From contig JAIWNE010000006.1 of NCBI GenBank assembly GCA_025331445.1, positions 553,501 to 617,500 of the forward strand: DNA of 64,000 nt. The letters are read 5' to 3'. Under the pieces are notes generated by a model. That model was not told where the DNA came from and ran no database searches. It worked only from the letters and a program-made list of their open reading frames with translations. This document shows positions 1-12,629 of this stretch, one piece after another. Numbering within the stretch: position 1 is the stretch's first letter; every line of letters starts with the position of its first letter. This stretch comes from Blakeslea trispora (lineage: Eukaryota; Mucoromycota; Mucoromycetes; Mucorales; Choanephoraceae). A program made the translations under genes and the position numbers.

Positions 1-269
1 GACAAGGATTAATCGTATGTTGCTAGATGGAAAAAGCGTTCATTGTTATTGCTTGTTTTGAAGCCCTTCCTATACCTCAACTAATCAATAAGTAATTGGT
101 GGAAAGCAAGGCAAAAAGATATTGTTTCTAGGTCAGTATGACAAGGGGAGAGGTAACGCTTGTGTGCCACAAGTGTATTGGATGAGAGTGTCTCCTCCCC
201 CTCTCGACAATTTCAAGAATAGGCCATTTACGTTCTCTTATATTCTGAGCATCTATACCATTGTGCTTG

Positions 270-383
270 TACAGTTGTCGCTCGATTTGAGAGTTGTTTA
301 ACATAAGAGTATATAATATAAGAGTAGCAATCCCTTGACCTGAAAATTGCTTCAAGCGCTAGAATGCCATTCAACTTAAGAGC
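270..383 (-). repeat. Dispersed ~100-115 bp repeat, copy A
   Basis: Read on the minus strand this segment aligns with 36471-36568 and 21851-21957. Shared blocks are CTCTTA-rTTGAA near the start, CTTGAAGCAAT in the middle, a second ACTCTTAtAT block, and AAATCGAGCGA near the end. Copies A and C are the closest pair. Identity was judged by eye and the ends are approximate. There is no coding potential and no terminal inverted repeat. Confidence 0.6.
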
Positions 384-2657
384 ATATAATATAAGAATGC
401 ATTTCACAAGAACATGAACACTTTTAAACAAAGCGGCTATTGTATTAGCCCTTGTGTGTTATCCCTTTATTCTTTTCAGCGTAGTAATTTAGTTTAGACT
501 TTCAGTTAATAATTGGTCTGTGAAGCATCTTGTAATGAGAATGGTAGGAAGCTCAACTCAGAAGATAAATAAAGTGCTTGAGGGTTGAATCTTTGTACTG
601 ACGCATTGATGTATAGCATAAGCCAATGAAAATCATGATATCCATTTTGCTTTTAGAAACAGACAAAACATCTCATCGATAAAGTATCTTCAGCCTATCC
701 ATAAAGCATGATACTCCACCAGAAAAAAAGAAATGCATTATACAGACAAAGAACTTGAGTGTTGCAAGCTAAAATCATGCATTTAAGCAAGAACATAGGT
801 GGATTTGTAAAAGATTGCTTTTGAACAAGTTGGCCTGTTTCTTGCACAGTTTCTCGTTGTATCATCAAGTACATACAGAGCCACGGGTAAGCAATTACCA
901 ATAGCTGCATCCAATTAACTTGGTATAGTTTGCTGTGAAATTGCTTTGTACAGAAAATCATTCATTTGGAAAAGCACTTTTTTTAAGAATACTACAAGAA
1001 CTGTCAAAGGTGATTTTACTGATTTATCCATTTAATTTGTTTGAATGCCTATTTCTTCATAAAAAAAGAAAAGAACGCTTGGTCTTCCAAGCAACTCAAG
1101 ATACTTCCTGTGCCAGTTTTTAACTATGCTGTTGATGTTCATGAATAATTTTCATCAAGAAGAATGTTGATTTGCCAAGAATTGCTAAGCATTTTGAGAC
1201 TAATCACATACACGAAAGAAAGCCATTACCAAATATAGATATGACAGTCTTTGTTATTCTTGATTAATGCCAGGAAGAATACTCTGTGTTTACCCAACAG
1301 TGTTGTACAATGCATCTAAACAAGACAGTGTTTGTTTTGGTTAGACTACAGGTCTCAAGACACCTTACGTTTTCGGTGATATTGAAAGCGTCAGATTAAG
1401 CTTGCCAGAGCTGGTGCATCAGAGCAAGTTGTGTAAGGTTACTTCAGCAAATAGCACTCGTGGGCAGAAGAAGCACCAGTTCATCTTCTTACTAAGCACA
1501 CTCAAAAGCCATAGTAGGGTTCTTAGTCTACGTGCATATTGATAAAGTCCTGTGAGTCTTAAATTAAAATATGTCTGCAAACAAAGTGTTTCAAGGATTA
1601 ATAGTGATAAGAGTAAACTTTGAGAAAGACAAGCATCAGTCTAACTATTGTAACGAGTATTTTACTCCACACCTATATCAGTTGCTTTCATAATTGCTCA
1701 TGTTTGAAACTATCGTTTACAATTAAAAAAAAAAACCTAACTATAGAAACTTGACAAATGACTTTAGGCCCACAATACATCTTTAATAGATATTTCAGAA
1801 AGACCATTAGTCATATTGATATAAAAAGTTTGGGAAATGAAGGGCATCTATATATTTAACATTTAGTGGTAAAAAAATAAATAAACAAATAGAAAGTAGT
1901 TGAACGACTATGTAGTTTTGCAATGGTTCAGTAGCGTGACAAATAATGACAGCAGGAAGCTGTTTGTCTTGTTATTTATCCAAACAAACAAAGCCAAAAA
2001 CGATCCATCTATTAAGCCTGAAGGATTATCCAGGAATAAAATAAGTTTTGTTGAATAAGGCAAGCTTGTTTTTTTTTATTTGATGAATACACTCTTACAA
2101 AACACGACATTCTCGTTAGGTGTGTAACAACAGTTCAACTAGACGCATACATGTATAAAAATGACTATGATCTAAAAAAGACGCTAGTGATAAATATTCC
2201 AGCTTCAAGATCATTGGCCTTTTTTTTCTTCTTCTTCTACAGAATCAAACATGATTCTAAAATTGACATTCACCAAACAGATCAAATAACATATTTCATC
2301 AGAATCAAATCCAATTAGACTACAAAGAGCTATCAGCGATCTTGGAAGAAAGCCTAAAAGTGATGTGTCTGAATGAATTAGTTCCAGATCAAGACACAAA
2401 AACATCCAAATTTGAACTTAAAACGCTGTATGAGTGATACAATAAAAAAGACATTCGGGGTATGCGAACACGTGTCGTGTCGTAAGACAATTGAGTAAGG
2501 CTGGTAGTGATCATAGTAACTGTGTAAATAAATTAAAGTTTGGTTTATCTGTCGTAAATTGTGTGTGACAAAGCAGGAAATGAGAAAGAAATGTACATGA
2601 TTTTTATTAACATTAGAGGTTGAATTAATTAGTAAATAGTAAAGTAATAAAGCAAGA

Positions 2658-2888
2658 AAAAAAAAAAAAAAAAAAGAGAGGGAAAAAAAAGTATAAAGCG
2701 TATTAAAGGGGGGGGGGGGGGGAGGAAAGAGGGCCTTTTTTTTTTCTTTTTGTAGTTGTTGTAAAACTTGCACAAAAGAAAAAAAAAAAAAAAAAAAAAT
2801 TAAGGGTGAATTCTGTAACAAGTGTAGGTGTATAAAAAAAAAAAAAAAAAAAAAGTGGCGCAAAAAAAATTATAAAAAAAAAAAGAAA
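2658..2888. repeat. Homopolymer-rich low-complexity block
   Basis: Successive runs of A, G, T and A, each roughly 8 to 24 bases, sit immediately downstream of the stop codon of the minus-strand glycosyltransferase gene. Run lengths are likely to vary between strains or to contain sequencing error. Confidence 0.85.
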
Positions 2889-2889
2889 T

Positions 2890-4888
2890 CTAATCTTCGT
2901 TGCTGTCTTCAAAGAACTTTTCTGCGACAATGTACTTGTCATTTGTCTTATAGAGTCGCTTGATACAAGCGATTGTAGCAGGAATGGTCATAAAGGCCCA
3001 AGCAGCAATAGGTAAAGAAGTGTAATCAAAGATGTTACGCCAGTTACGAGACTCCGTCTTGCAATACAATTCCCGATCGACAAATCGATGAAGGTGCTCA
3101 TAGATGGCTAGTGTACCAAACAAAGGAAAAGGCAAAAAGATAGTGATGATCTTGACAATATTCCATAAAGTAGAGTAGAATTCAGAAGTAAGGATAGGGT
3201 TATCCATAGGATCAACAAAGGCCACCATAGAGTGAGGAGGGAATAAGATGAATTGCATCAATGGCACGGCTGCAAACATCAGCCAGCCGGAAGAGACAGG
3301 AATCAGATGAGCTTCCATGACCTTGGTACACATGACCAACTTATCAAGCCAGTAGCTAGGTGAGGCATACATGGTGGTCTTCTTGGTGAGTGAAGCAAAA
3401 ACGTGGTTGCCATCCAACATATCGTCTCTGACACCAAATGAGTTTCTAAGCGTGTAGGCAAGATCAGCAATACCATTATAGTGGCGCTTGGCTTGGACAA
3501 ATCGAGCATTCATGTTGGCAAGGTAACCTGGGGTCTGAACGTTGGTCAGATTGATGGGGACAAAGATAGGACAACAGCGAGCAAGACCATCTGTCTTGAA
3601 GAAACATTTGAGCATCATATGCATATCTTCACCTACAGAGTCTGCATCTGTATCCCAATAACCAACTCTTTCAGCCAACACCATACTAAGACTGTATGTG
3701 GAACAGGGGAAACAAAGACCTCTACTGTTACTCAAACTAGACATGACCATGGCAGACCAGGTAATATCTGTCATTCTAACAGCAGCAGGTACTTCCTTGC
3801 AATTACGAGAGAAAAAAATGGGAGGTGCAAACAATAAGAAATAAGGATCTTCAGCGCGGTTGAAGGCTTTCTCAATCTATCAAACAAATTGTTAAATTCA
3901 CTAAGCCCCCTCTCTTCTATCTTTCTTCTTTTTACCTCTTTAATATAAAGCTCAGGAATAGAAGAGTCAGAATCAGAAACAGTCAAGATGATTCTTCTTC
4001 TATCAATGCCATGTTGAAGCATTTGAGCACAACCATGTCGAGCAGCATAGGCAACGTTGGAACCTTTGCCGCGTGTTTCTCCGGGAAGATCAGAAGGATG
4101 AGCAGTAACAATGAACTGAAGGAAGCTATCCTTAAAGTAATGGCTTAGACTATCAGCCTTTTGTTCATAATTCAATTCTGAGGCTTCCATAGCCAAAATA
4201 ATGACATAATTAGTTTGTGCATTCCTGTTTAAAAAAAAAAAAAAAAAAGAGTAGTTTAGTTTTTCTAAAATTCTGATCAAACTCCTTAAAAACTCCTGAC
4301 AATAAGATAACATCTATATTTCTATTGACATGATCATAGTCATCTCTCTCTCTCTCTTTTTCTTTCTTTCTTTTGTTTATATGTGTATACATGTATCTCC
4401 CTAAAAAAAAAAGCTCCTTACTTGTGATTAGCTAAACGTTTGATAGTGTCTCTTAACAAGGCTTCAGGCTCAGCATAGTTAGGTACAATAAAGGCATGGA
4501 CAAAGTGAGTATCATCATACTGAGTTAATGAGGTTTCCATTTCTTCAAGTTCTTCAACAGAAGTGATTCTTTCACGAGTGGTTGTAGTATTGTTGTTATT
4601 GTTATTGTTATTGTTGGTGACTTCATCAGAGTTATTGGAATTTGTGCCAGAAAGGGTAGAGGTATGTTGATTCCATTGGTTGATGGTCTGTTGCATCCTT
4701 GAGGCTGTAATATAAAACTTGAATACATGGTTGACTTGAGTGTACAGAAAGACAGTAAAGTAAACCAAAAGGAAGACAATGTAGATACGGGGGATTAACA
4801 ATGGGCCCAAGAATAAGAGTAAAACAGAGCCAATAGCCACCATAGGAGCAACCAGTTCAAATGGGTAGTTCAACAATGCTGCTTTCAT
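2890..4888 (-). CDS. Membrane glycosyltransferase, family 2-like
   Basis: Three exons, 4422-4888, 3936-4224 and 2890-3876, give a 580-residue protein. Two hydrophobic segments lie near the N terminus (about residues 10-50), followed by an Asn/Thr-rich low-complexity stretch. The GT2 catalytic region has an acidic SDSD motif near residue 232, a WDTD...GED motif near 325-335 and QAKRH near 380, in the place of the usual Q-x-x-R-W. Three or more hydrophobic segments follow. This is the layout of processive or chitin-synthase/cellulose-synthase-like GT2 enzymes that use a nucleotide sugar and act at a membrane. The sugar and product cannot be read from the sequence. The start at 4888 is preferred because the 13 residues upstream in frame begin with a non-ATG codon. 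Exon phases agree at both junctions. Confidence 0.8.
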
Positions 4889-7800
4889 CTTCTCTTCTCT
4901 TAATTTATCTATACACAACAGAAACAAAGAAAAAGAAAAAAGGGTATGAAAAGAGAAAGAGAGGTGGTATCAAGAGAAGAAAAAAAAAAAAAAAGAAAAC
5001 CAAAAAAAAAAAAGATTTTTCAACCCTTTTAAAACCTCATTTTCGTTTTTGTGCAACAATAGGCTAAAACATCCCAAAAATAGAAGGAATAAAAAATTAG
5101 CGCAATAGCTCCATTTGCCGATATTGCGCAACCATTTTTAACCGGAAGAAAGACTCTTGTTTTTTTTTCTAGTCTATCTTTAGACCCAAGCAGCATTTCA
5201 ATTCCTCTATTGGTCACTTACATAACTGATCATTTACATTCGTTTGATTGGTTGGCTTTTTAGAATGAGCTTTTGCAGATACTCTCTCTCTTTCTTTCTT
5301 TCTTTATCGAATCTTTCTCTCTCTTTTGAAGCTGTTCAATATTACTCTAGATTAAGAGCTGAAGAACTGGCTGGCTTTGGTTTTGTTTGTCTTTTATCTC
5401 AATCATAAAACACCGAGAATGCAAAAAAAAAAAGTAATACAGCCAATTCTTGATGGAAAGGTGTTTATCTTGTTTTGAGTATTTTCTTGCCCTGTGTTGT
5501 ATTGAGAAATCCTCAAGATCATTGTGTGGAATCAATGTCTATGGTGAGTAATGTATAAATGATGATTTAACGGAATGAAAGTAGAGTTGTTTAAAAAATA
5601 TGTAACCTACTTTTTTTTAATGTCCAGAACGTCATTTGTTGTGTTGCATTTAACTTGTAGTACACTTTGAGAATTAGATGGCTTTGCTTTCTTTTGTTTG
5701 TTTGGACTGCTAACAAGTACTTTTCAAGTTTATTCCAAGCAACATCAATGTGCTTCTTTTGATTTATATTCAGATAGTAAATGTTACACTTTCCAATCGC
5801 CTATTCTATGATCAGCCCTGCAATTGTTAGCAACAACAACTGTAAGAGTTCTTTCCCCAGTTAGCACACTGAAAAGCTTAATTTCCATATAGCTTAATTT
5901 ATTGTGATTTAAATGAAATCATCCTCCTTCATTTAGGAGAGAAGATGGCATCATAAGTTTATGATCTCCTGATTTCTATGAATGAGATCTTTTCTTGATT
6001 ACGTCAACGAAAAATAATGTGTAATCAAACAAACCAAGTATGTCATTGGATGAATCAAAATTATGCCAAAAGTGTCACATGATTTTCTCGCAATACATCT
6101 CTATCCACAAGGGTGTGAAGAATGCGTTTTGTTATCGGTTGAACAAGCAATAAGAAACCAAACTCTAGTCGAGTGCATTTCAAGTATTCTTAATTCTATG
6201 CAGGTTGATTTAGGGTAGTAAGAATTATTGATTGTTTTTTAATTAAACAATATGAAAACAAAAAGGCATAGGCTTCTTAAAGTAGGAGTAAATAAGAAAC
6301 AAACACAAGTTAGCCAATCAATGAGCATTGTTTACAACATGGGCAAAGTTCTTAATAAGCATCTTTCTTTTCTGTATAGCACAATAGAGATACTTTATAC
6401 TCTATTTCTAGAAAATATATACATGTGTTTGAAAAAAAGGAGGAGAAAGGGAAATCTCTATTCAAACGATTAGATAATCTAGTGCTTGGAATGATTGTTA
6501 CAAGTCTTGAAGACTGTAGATGTGCATGACCTTTATTTTTTTTTACTATATCGATCAGTCTTTGTCTGTTATTAGCCAATTCTACTTGTTGGACAAACAA
6601 AAAAAGAAAAGGGTTGGTATGCATCCATTGTGTTTACAATGATCAGACATAATGCATTCTACCTTCCATCTTATGGTTGCCATTGTTCCCACTCGACATA
6701 CCAATACTGTTGATTTCAGGCATGGCTATGCTTTCTTTTGACTATGCTCAGTCGATCAAGCATCCGACACTTTTTCTATCTCGTCAGATATCGATTATTT
6801 GGGCTTGAACAAAAGATACAGTGCTGAAACAGATATTGTTCATTGTGAATCTATCTCTGCTTAAAGAGAGCCTATGATTGCGGATATAATAAAGAAAAAA
6901 AAAAGCTTACTATTAGAGTAAGGTAAATGAAAACAAAGGGAATCTTTATAGCGGGGATGTAACTGTAGGTTTCTTTATGTCGAATAGCCATCTAAAGTCT
7001 ACAGAAGGAAGCTTATCACTATCTGAAACCAGCTTTTGAGAATTAGCCTTCTTTGCTAGTGTCTTGTTTGTCCTAGTCTTGCCTGTCTTCTCTTCATCGT
7101 TTTTTTTTTTTTTTTTGATTTGATTTCAGCTGAATCTCCCGCTCCTTTTTATTTTCTAACATTTTATATCTCAACACTAGCAGCACTCATTGTACGTTTC
7201 AAGACAGACACCTATTGTCTGAAATAAAGCCCCCCCTTTTTTTTTCTGTACAGTTGTTAGACAATCAGGGTGGTATCTTGTTATGAACATGACTGAAAAA
7301 AAAAATTCACTTTAATCATCTCTTTCAATCTTTTCAAGCTCGTGTTACATTGTTTGAACAGTGTTTATACGTTTTGCTTGCGTCTTTGTGCTGTGCTCCC
7401 ATTATGTGTCTAAATTGTGCATTCACTACTAGTCAATCCAAAAGAGACCAATTGCTAGAAGCCATTCGATCTATTCTGTCTATATGAAAACTATGATTGT
7501 GTTCTGTATCACTTGCTCAGGTATATCTTTGAAGAAAGAAACAAGAAGCATGATGGTCTTGACAGTTTCAACTCCAAGTGCTTTAGTTTATTCGTTGCTG
7601 ATAAGATGAGGGTTGATATTGGCTCAAGCATCACCTTTGAGAATGGCCCCATTTGTAAGCCATTGAAGAGAGTCATTGCAGACATGTTGGTGGTCGCTTA
7701 TGCATGTCCTTCTGATGACCTCTAGAATAGAACACTTGTCGCTGTTTTCTTCAAAATTAAACTATGAAGTGAACGTCAGTCTCTTCAAGTTGATCACTCA

Positions 7801-8817
7801 CCTTGAGCATATATGGCGTATCAGACAAAAGGTTCAGTTGCTCGACAGTGATTCCGGTGCTTGAAATTAGTTAACTGCATCAACCAGAACAGGGTATAAG
7901 TACAGCCAGGTAGAGTATGAATGATCCTGCAACCAGTTAAAAGAAAAAGAAAGGAGCCCTATCTTATCACAGTAACAATGAATATGATTCATGCTATTGT
8001 GTAAGGTATGACTTGCGTTTTATTTATGCGTAACAATAACACTCTTATCCCCCCCTCCTTCTTCCTCCAAATTTATCTCAAAGGCATTCAGTAAATACGA
8101 TAAAAACAACTAGCTCATGTATGATCATGGATGCACTGATTTGTACTTGGCAAGAACATTTGTAATCAGTCGAAAAACAACACAATTCCATTTCATCAAT
8201 ACAAGAGTAGATTTAAAAAAGAGAAGTGCATCTTCCAGTAAGCAGAAGCATCAAGAGAAGAAAAGAGGTTTTTAAAAGTATTTTCGCTTATTGCTCGAAA
8301 ACTTTCATCCAGTTACTCTTGTGTTCAGTTTGAGAGAAAAAGAAACAGACATACACCATTGTAAAGAAAAAGCGTAATTTAAATGATGAAGCTTTCACTT
8401 GAGTCTTTAGTGACTTATGGTTTTTGACTGTGTTTATATCATAAACAAAGACGTTTACTCTACTTTTGGACACTTTGCAAAGAAGAGAGAAAGCAACACG
8501 AAAAGCAAATCAATCTAGAAAAACAAAAATCAATAGCGAGTCATTTCTTTGAATAAACTCTTGCAGGAAGAAAGTAAGCTCAAACTCATTTCTGGATAGC
8601 ACAACTACCCAGTTTCCTTCTCTCTTTTTTTTTTTAAAAGTAATACAAGAAAAAGAGGGGGGATTACATTCAAGACAATGTACGTAATACTTTCTTCTTC
8701 TTCAATTTGTCAGAATTTGTTGTTCAAAAACTGAATTTCAAAAAAGAGAGAGAGAAATCATCATGTAAACAATCTCTCTTCTTTTCTTCTGTCTTTGTTT
8801 TTTTTTTCTTCTTCATA
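4889..8817. other. Gene-free region
   Basis: About 3.9 kb without a supportable gene. It contains CT-rich and T-rich tracts (5280-5320, 7100-7118) and scattered short frames. A 70-codon frame at 7513-7725 has fairly protein-like composition but lacks a recognisable domain or splice context, so it is at most a relic. The CT/AG-rich 120 bases before 8818 may belong to the promoter of the Gti1/Pac2 gene. Confidence 0.5.
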
Positions 8818-9776
8818 ATGTCCATCTCAGAGACTTTTTATGGATATATCGAAACCACTCAAGATTGCTTGCTTATATTTGAAGCATGCAAAAGAAACAT
8901 GTTACCGAGAATAGCTCGAAGACTACAAGAAAAAGAACGACAGCTTGTCCGCTCAGGTTCTATCTTTGTCTTTGATGAAAAAGAATCTGGTAAGCCATTT
9001 TGAAGCGTGCATATCTGTCGTAGACGATTGAGTATTATGTCATAGGTATTAAGCGATGGACAGATGGTCGCATTTGGAGTCCTTCGCGTATCATGGGCAA
9101 CTTTTTAGTATATCGCGAACTCAACAAGAAGCACAATGCAAAGCAGCCTATACGCAAGCTCACATCTGATTCGCCTTCACGTAGCTCGCTTGATCAAATG
9201 TATTTTCAGCGAACGAGAGAACGCCAACTAGTAGGTAGCTTGTCTGAACACTACAACTTTAAGGAAGACGGCTTGATCAAAAAGACAATGTCAGTTGTTA
9301 TTCATGGATCGCCACTTCACTTGATTTCTTATTATTACCCTGATGATGTTCTGCAACGCCGACTTCGTATTCCCTCGGTGATACCCGAATTAGCTAATTT
9401 AGATATTTCTCCTGAGCTTTTATCAAGACAGAATTTTAGAATACCGCCCATGATTGAGACAGATAATAGCAATGACTTTCCTCACTCATACAACAATAAC
9501 ACACACTCAACCTCTACATCCAACATGCAAACCACAAGTACTTTGTTATCTCCTATCTACGATCATCATATGTCGTTAGATGCTCACCAAATGTATTCTC
9601 CTCAAATTGGATTACCGCCTACGTCTACCCATTCAACACCCAACACACCTTTGCCTTCTCAAATAGCAACCCATAGATACCCTTCTCTATCTACACCTAC
9701 ACATCCTGCCTTCTCTTCAAAAGCAAATGGATATGAGAGTCCTCATCCAACGTCTTCAAATCAATATTATTTTTAA
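8818..9776 (+). CDS. Gti1/Pac2 (WOPR-domain) transcription regulator
   Basis: Exons 8818-8989 and 9046-9776 give 300 residues. The N terminus reads FYGYIETTQDCLLIFEAC, followed by an arginine-rich segment, RSGSIFVFDE and KRWTDGRIWSPSR, then GNFLVYRE. This is the bipartite WOPR DNA-binding domain of the Gti1/Pac2/Ryp1/Wor1 family, whose members control morphological and nutritional switching. The second WOPR half (IKKTMSVVIHGSPLHLISYY) follows near residue 125-145. The C-terminal ~150 residues are Ser/Thr/Pro/His-rich and unstructured, as usual. The intron splits a glycine codon at a conserved place. In-frame codons upstream of 8818 encode a Phe-rich stretch that does not look like protein, so the ATG directly before FYGYI is chosen. 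Target genes are unknown. Confidence 0.9.
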
Positions 9777-11641
9777 ATAAATAATGTCATTCTTACTCTC
9801 TCTCTCTCTTTTTATATATAAGGCTGATCTGTTTTCTCTTTCAAGGCGTGTAACCTACATTTGTGCTACTCAAGAACAAAAAGAAATCCACCATCTTGTT
9901 ATTGAATCGTTTACATTGTATTTGAAAAGAGACAGAAAAGAATAGAACTAAACATAGAGTGATAACTGAGTCAGACAGAGCTATGGAAATTTGAGAGGTC
10001 AAGTACAGTTATACAAGGCAAAAAAAAAAAGAAGTGCATGATGTCAAATAGCCATTTACACCAAACTACAGGAATAATAACAAAAGAAACTAGACAAAGC
10101 AAACCTTTCTCTGGTGTTTGCAAATCATATATTCTATTTCAATCATTTCAAGTAACCCAAATCCAGTTTATACCACCTTTTTGTATTCAACTACTCGCGG
10201 TAGTTGGTTATAAAATAGCTTAGTAGACAAACAACGAGTGTTCCGTTTTGTCCTTTCATGATAGAGTTAGTTTGACGGGTGCTTCTTAGTCAAAAAAAAA
10301 AAAGTGCCTATTTTTTAAGCTTTCTCTTTAAACTCTAAAGAAACTTAATTCTGCTATCTGATCGTTGTTCCATATCTTTCCATTTCCTTCCATGCCTTTT
10401 GCTCATACTGTAATGCATTTTTATACCAACTAATACATTGTTCGACAAACTTTAGCAATTCTATTCTTAAACGACTTCTTTGTAAAGTATAAGGGGTATT
10501 GTTTTTTTTCAGTAATAGACAGTCAGCATTTAATTTCATACTTTTTTATAACATTTTCATGTCTCAACACGTAATTTGTATGATGTGACAAGATAGTTGT
10601 TTTTTTTAAAAAAAGCAAAAATGCACCAGAAAATCATTTGAAATGAAAACAGTGGGGGGTCTCTTAGTTTATTGTATCGAGATAGTGAACAAGAGTCAAG
10701 ACCTCGACAGTCGCAGCAAGATGAAAAGATCTGATGTGGTACAATAACACTGGCAATATTGGTGCCTTTTGCATTCTATTTGGAAGCTGTTTGTACTTTT
10801 TTTTTTCTTCAAATACTGACAAATCAACCAGGATTATCAGTGAATTAATTGAAGCATAATAATAAGTTACACGATAAAAACAGGACGTCTTTTACTATAC
10901 AAAATAGATAGGGTGAGGTCAACTAAATGAGAGATAATAAAGAAGTAAACAACCAACAGGCATTAAAGTGACTTTTACAAACACAAGTATGAAGTTTTAA
11001 TTTCATTTATGAAGGACATGGTTTGTGCTCGAATGAACGCAAGCGTGTCGTTTTCAACGAACATCCTGTCCTCGATAGGTATGGGCATGTCAACAAATCA
11101 AAGATCTTTATTTAATAACAATGGCCAAGAACTTTCGCACGTTACATAATCCTTTTTTATGTTTGACTCAAGTCAGCGCAGTTGCCGTAAATTCATTGAA
11201 ATGCGGCAAGTTTTTTGTCCTGTGACATATCCTGCCCCTGCCCAGCCACTACAAGCTTTCAAAGGCTACAACAACATGCTGATCTGCTTTGTGAAATTCA
11301 GAAAACTATGGATAGACTCTGTAAATATCATCAATAAAATCATAACATGGTTTAGGATCCTCTTAGCCACTTTCTCCATCAAAGTATAAAAAAGCAAATA
11401 CTATCATACCAAGAGCCAGGCACAACCTGATGATTGCTGCAATCGGATTTCTTTACATGTTCCAACAAGTTCTAGAAAGAGTTTATGCAAGAGATTGACA
11501 GATGAGCTTTAAATACAATCTCAGAACAAGTTTCTACCTGATTCTATGGTGACTGCGATTCTGGTTATTTTGAAAGCTAGGGTCAGTCAATTACTTTTCT
11601 TTTTCCCTTTTCAACTTTCTAAATAGAAAACAAAAAAAAAG
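9777..11641. other. Gene-free region
   Basis: About 1.9 kb between the WOPR gene and HSP10. The only frame worth naming is a 61-codon minus-strand frame at 10354-10539 (listed separately). The remainder is AT-rich with short A/T runs. The HSP10 promoter must lie in the distal part, but no confident element was recognised. Confidence 0.5.
10354..10539 (-). CDS. Possible small helical protein or isolated exon
   Basis: A 61-codon frame with a true ATG. Its composition is that of an amphipathic helix, with Leu, Lys, Glu and aromatic residues (for example SWYKNALQYEQKAWKEMERY). It may be a small gene, one exon of a gene whose other exons I could not find, or chance. No family recognised. Confidence 0.2.
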   Translation of the reverse strand: MKLNADCLLLKKNNTPYTLQRSRLRIELLKFVEQCISWYKNALQYEQKAWKEMERYGTTIR

Positions 11642-12228
11642 ATGGTATAGTACCTTATTTGCCACATACATAATGGATTGAGCCTTAGAGACTTACTGTT
11701 CTTGTTTTAGTCTGCCCTTAAGAACTTTGTCCCTCTTCTTGACCGTGTCTTGGTTCAACGTATCAAGCCTCAACAAGTAAAGTATCTTTTTTGAATAAAC
11801 AATAGACAAAAAAAAGGGGGGATTGGAAGGAAACACACACAAAAAAAAAGAAAGAGAAAGAGAAAGAATGGAGAACAAATAGTTGATGACAGGAAGAATA
11901 CTAACATTTTGTAACTGAAACAGAAAACTGCCTCTGGTATTTTCATTCCCGAAAAGGCCCAAGAAGCCTTGAACGAAGGTGTTGTTGTTGCTGTCGGTAA
12001 GGGCGCTCTTAACAAGGAAGGTCAACACATTCCCCTTCAAGTTAGCAATGGCGACAAGGTCATTCTTCCTTCTTTCGGTGGTAGCCCTGTCAAGGTTGCT
12101 GGTGAAGTAAGTATATGCCTGTGTATTGTTCTAGAAAAACGTTTTATTTATCAGCTTTATTCGGGATTATTTTATAGGAATACCTCTTGTTCCGTGACTC
12201 TGAAATCCTTGCCAAGATCTTGCAATAA
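11642..12228 (+). CDS. HSP10: Mitochondrial 10-kDa chaperonin (GroES/Hsp10)
   Basis: Four exons, 11642-11644, 11711-11776, 11924-12106 and 12178-12228, give 100 residues, the usual Hsp10 length. The protein begins SALKNFVPLLDRVLVQRIKP after Met and carries the mobile loop KTASGIFIPEKAQ, then VVAVGKGA, and ends YLLFRDSEILAKILQ, all diagnostic of GroES-type co-chaperonins. It caps the Hsp60 folding chamber in the mitochondrial matrix. Family members are usually imported without a cleaved presequence, which fits here. Exon 1 is only the start codon: ATG is followed at once by a GTATAG donor and the acceptor lies just before TCTGCC. All phases agree. No upstream in-frame ATG could replace it, since the segment before exon 2 is intron-like. 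Confidence 0.9.
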
Positions 12229-12629
12229 GTTAAAAAGAAACCTTTTTCTATTGCTTCATCTAAACTTTTTTACTGTAATAATATTAATATTTATATGCAC
12301 TTTGAACCCTATTTGGATTGAAAGGCACAGTCAAATGTGTGACTCCCTTATAACTGCTTTGAAGTAAACTATAAGGATCCATTGAAAGTTTCGGACTAAT
12401 GTGATGAATGCAAGAAGCTAATGGTGTGAAAGAGAGAGAGATGATCTAGGCTTATGTGTGTTTTCTTCACCTTTAAAATCCCAAAGGTTTCTTTTTCTTC
12501 TTGATTTTTATTCTCAATCTGAAATTAAACTTGACAGGAAAATAAAAAAAAAAAAAAGATCGCGTCTTTCCATCCTCTCTCTTACTTTTTTCTTTAATTT
12601 ATTAAACCAACATCAACAGTCAAAAAGAA

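Larger units (their letters stand above)
1..2889. other. Gene-free region
   Basis: No reading frame here has both protein-like composition and usable splice signals; the open frames are short and AT-driven. The stretch holds one copy of the dispersed repeat (270-383) and ends in a homopolymer-rich block that abuts the 3' end of the glycosyltransferase gene. Confidence 0.6.

Noticed and set aside
2378..2942. Minus-strand frames of 80-160 codons rich in Phe and Pro
   Set aside because: They are translations of poly-A/T and poly-G/C runs downstream of the glycosyltransferase stop.
4889..4927. N-terminal extension of the glycosyltransferase by 13 residues
   Set aside because: The upstream codon is not ATG; the ATG at 4888 directly precedes the hydrophobic N terminus.
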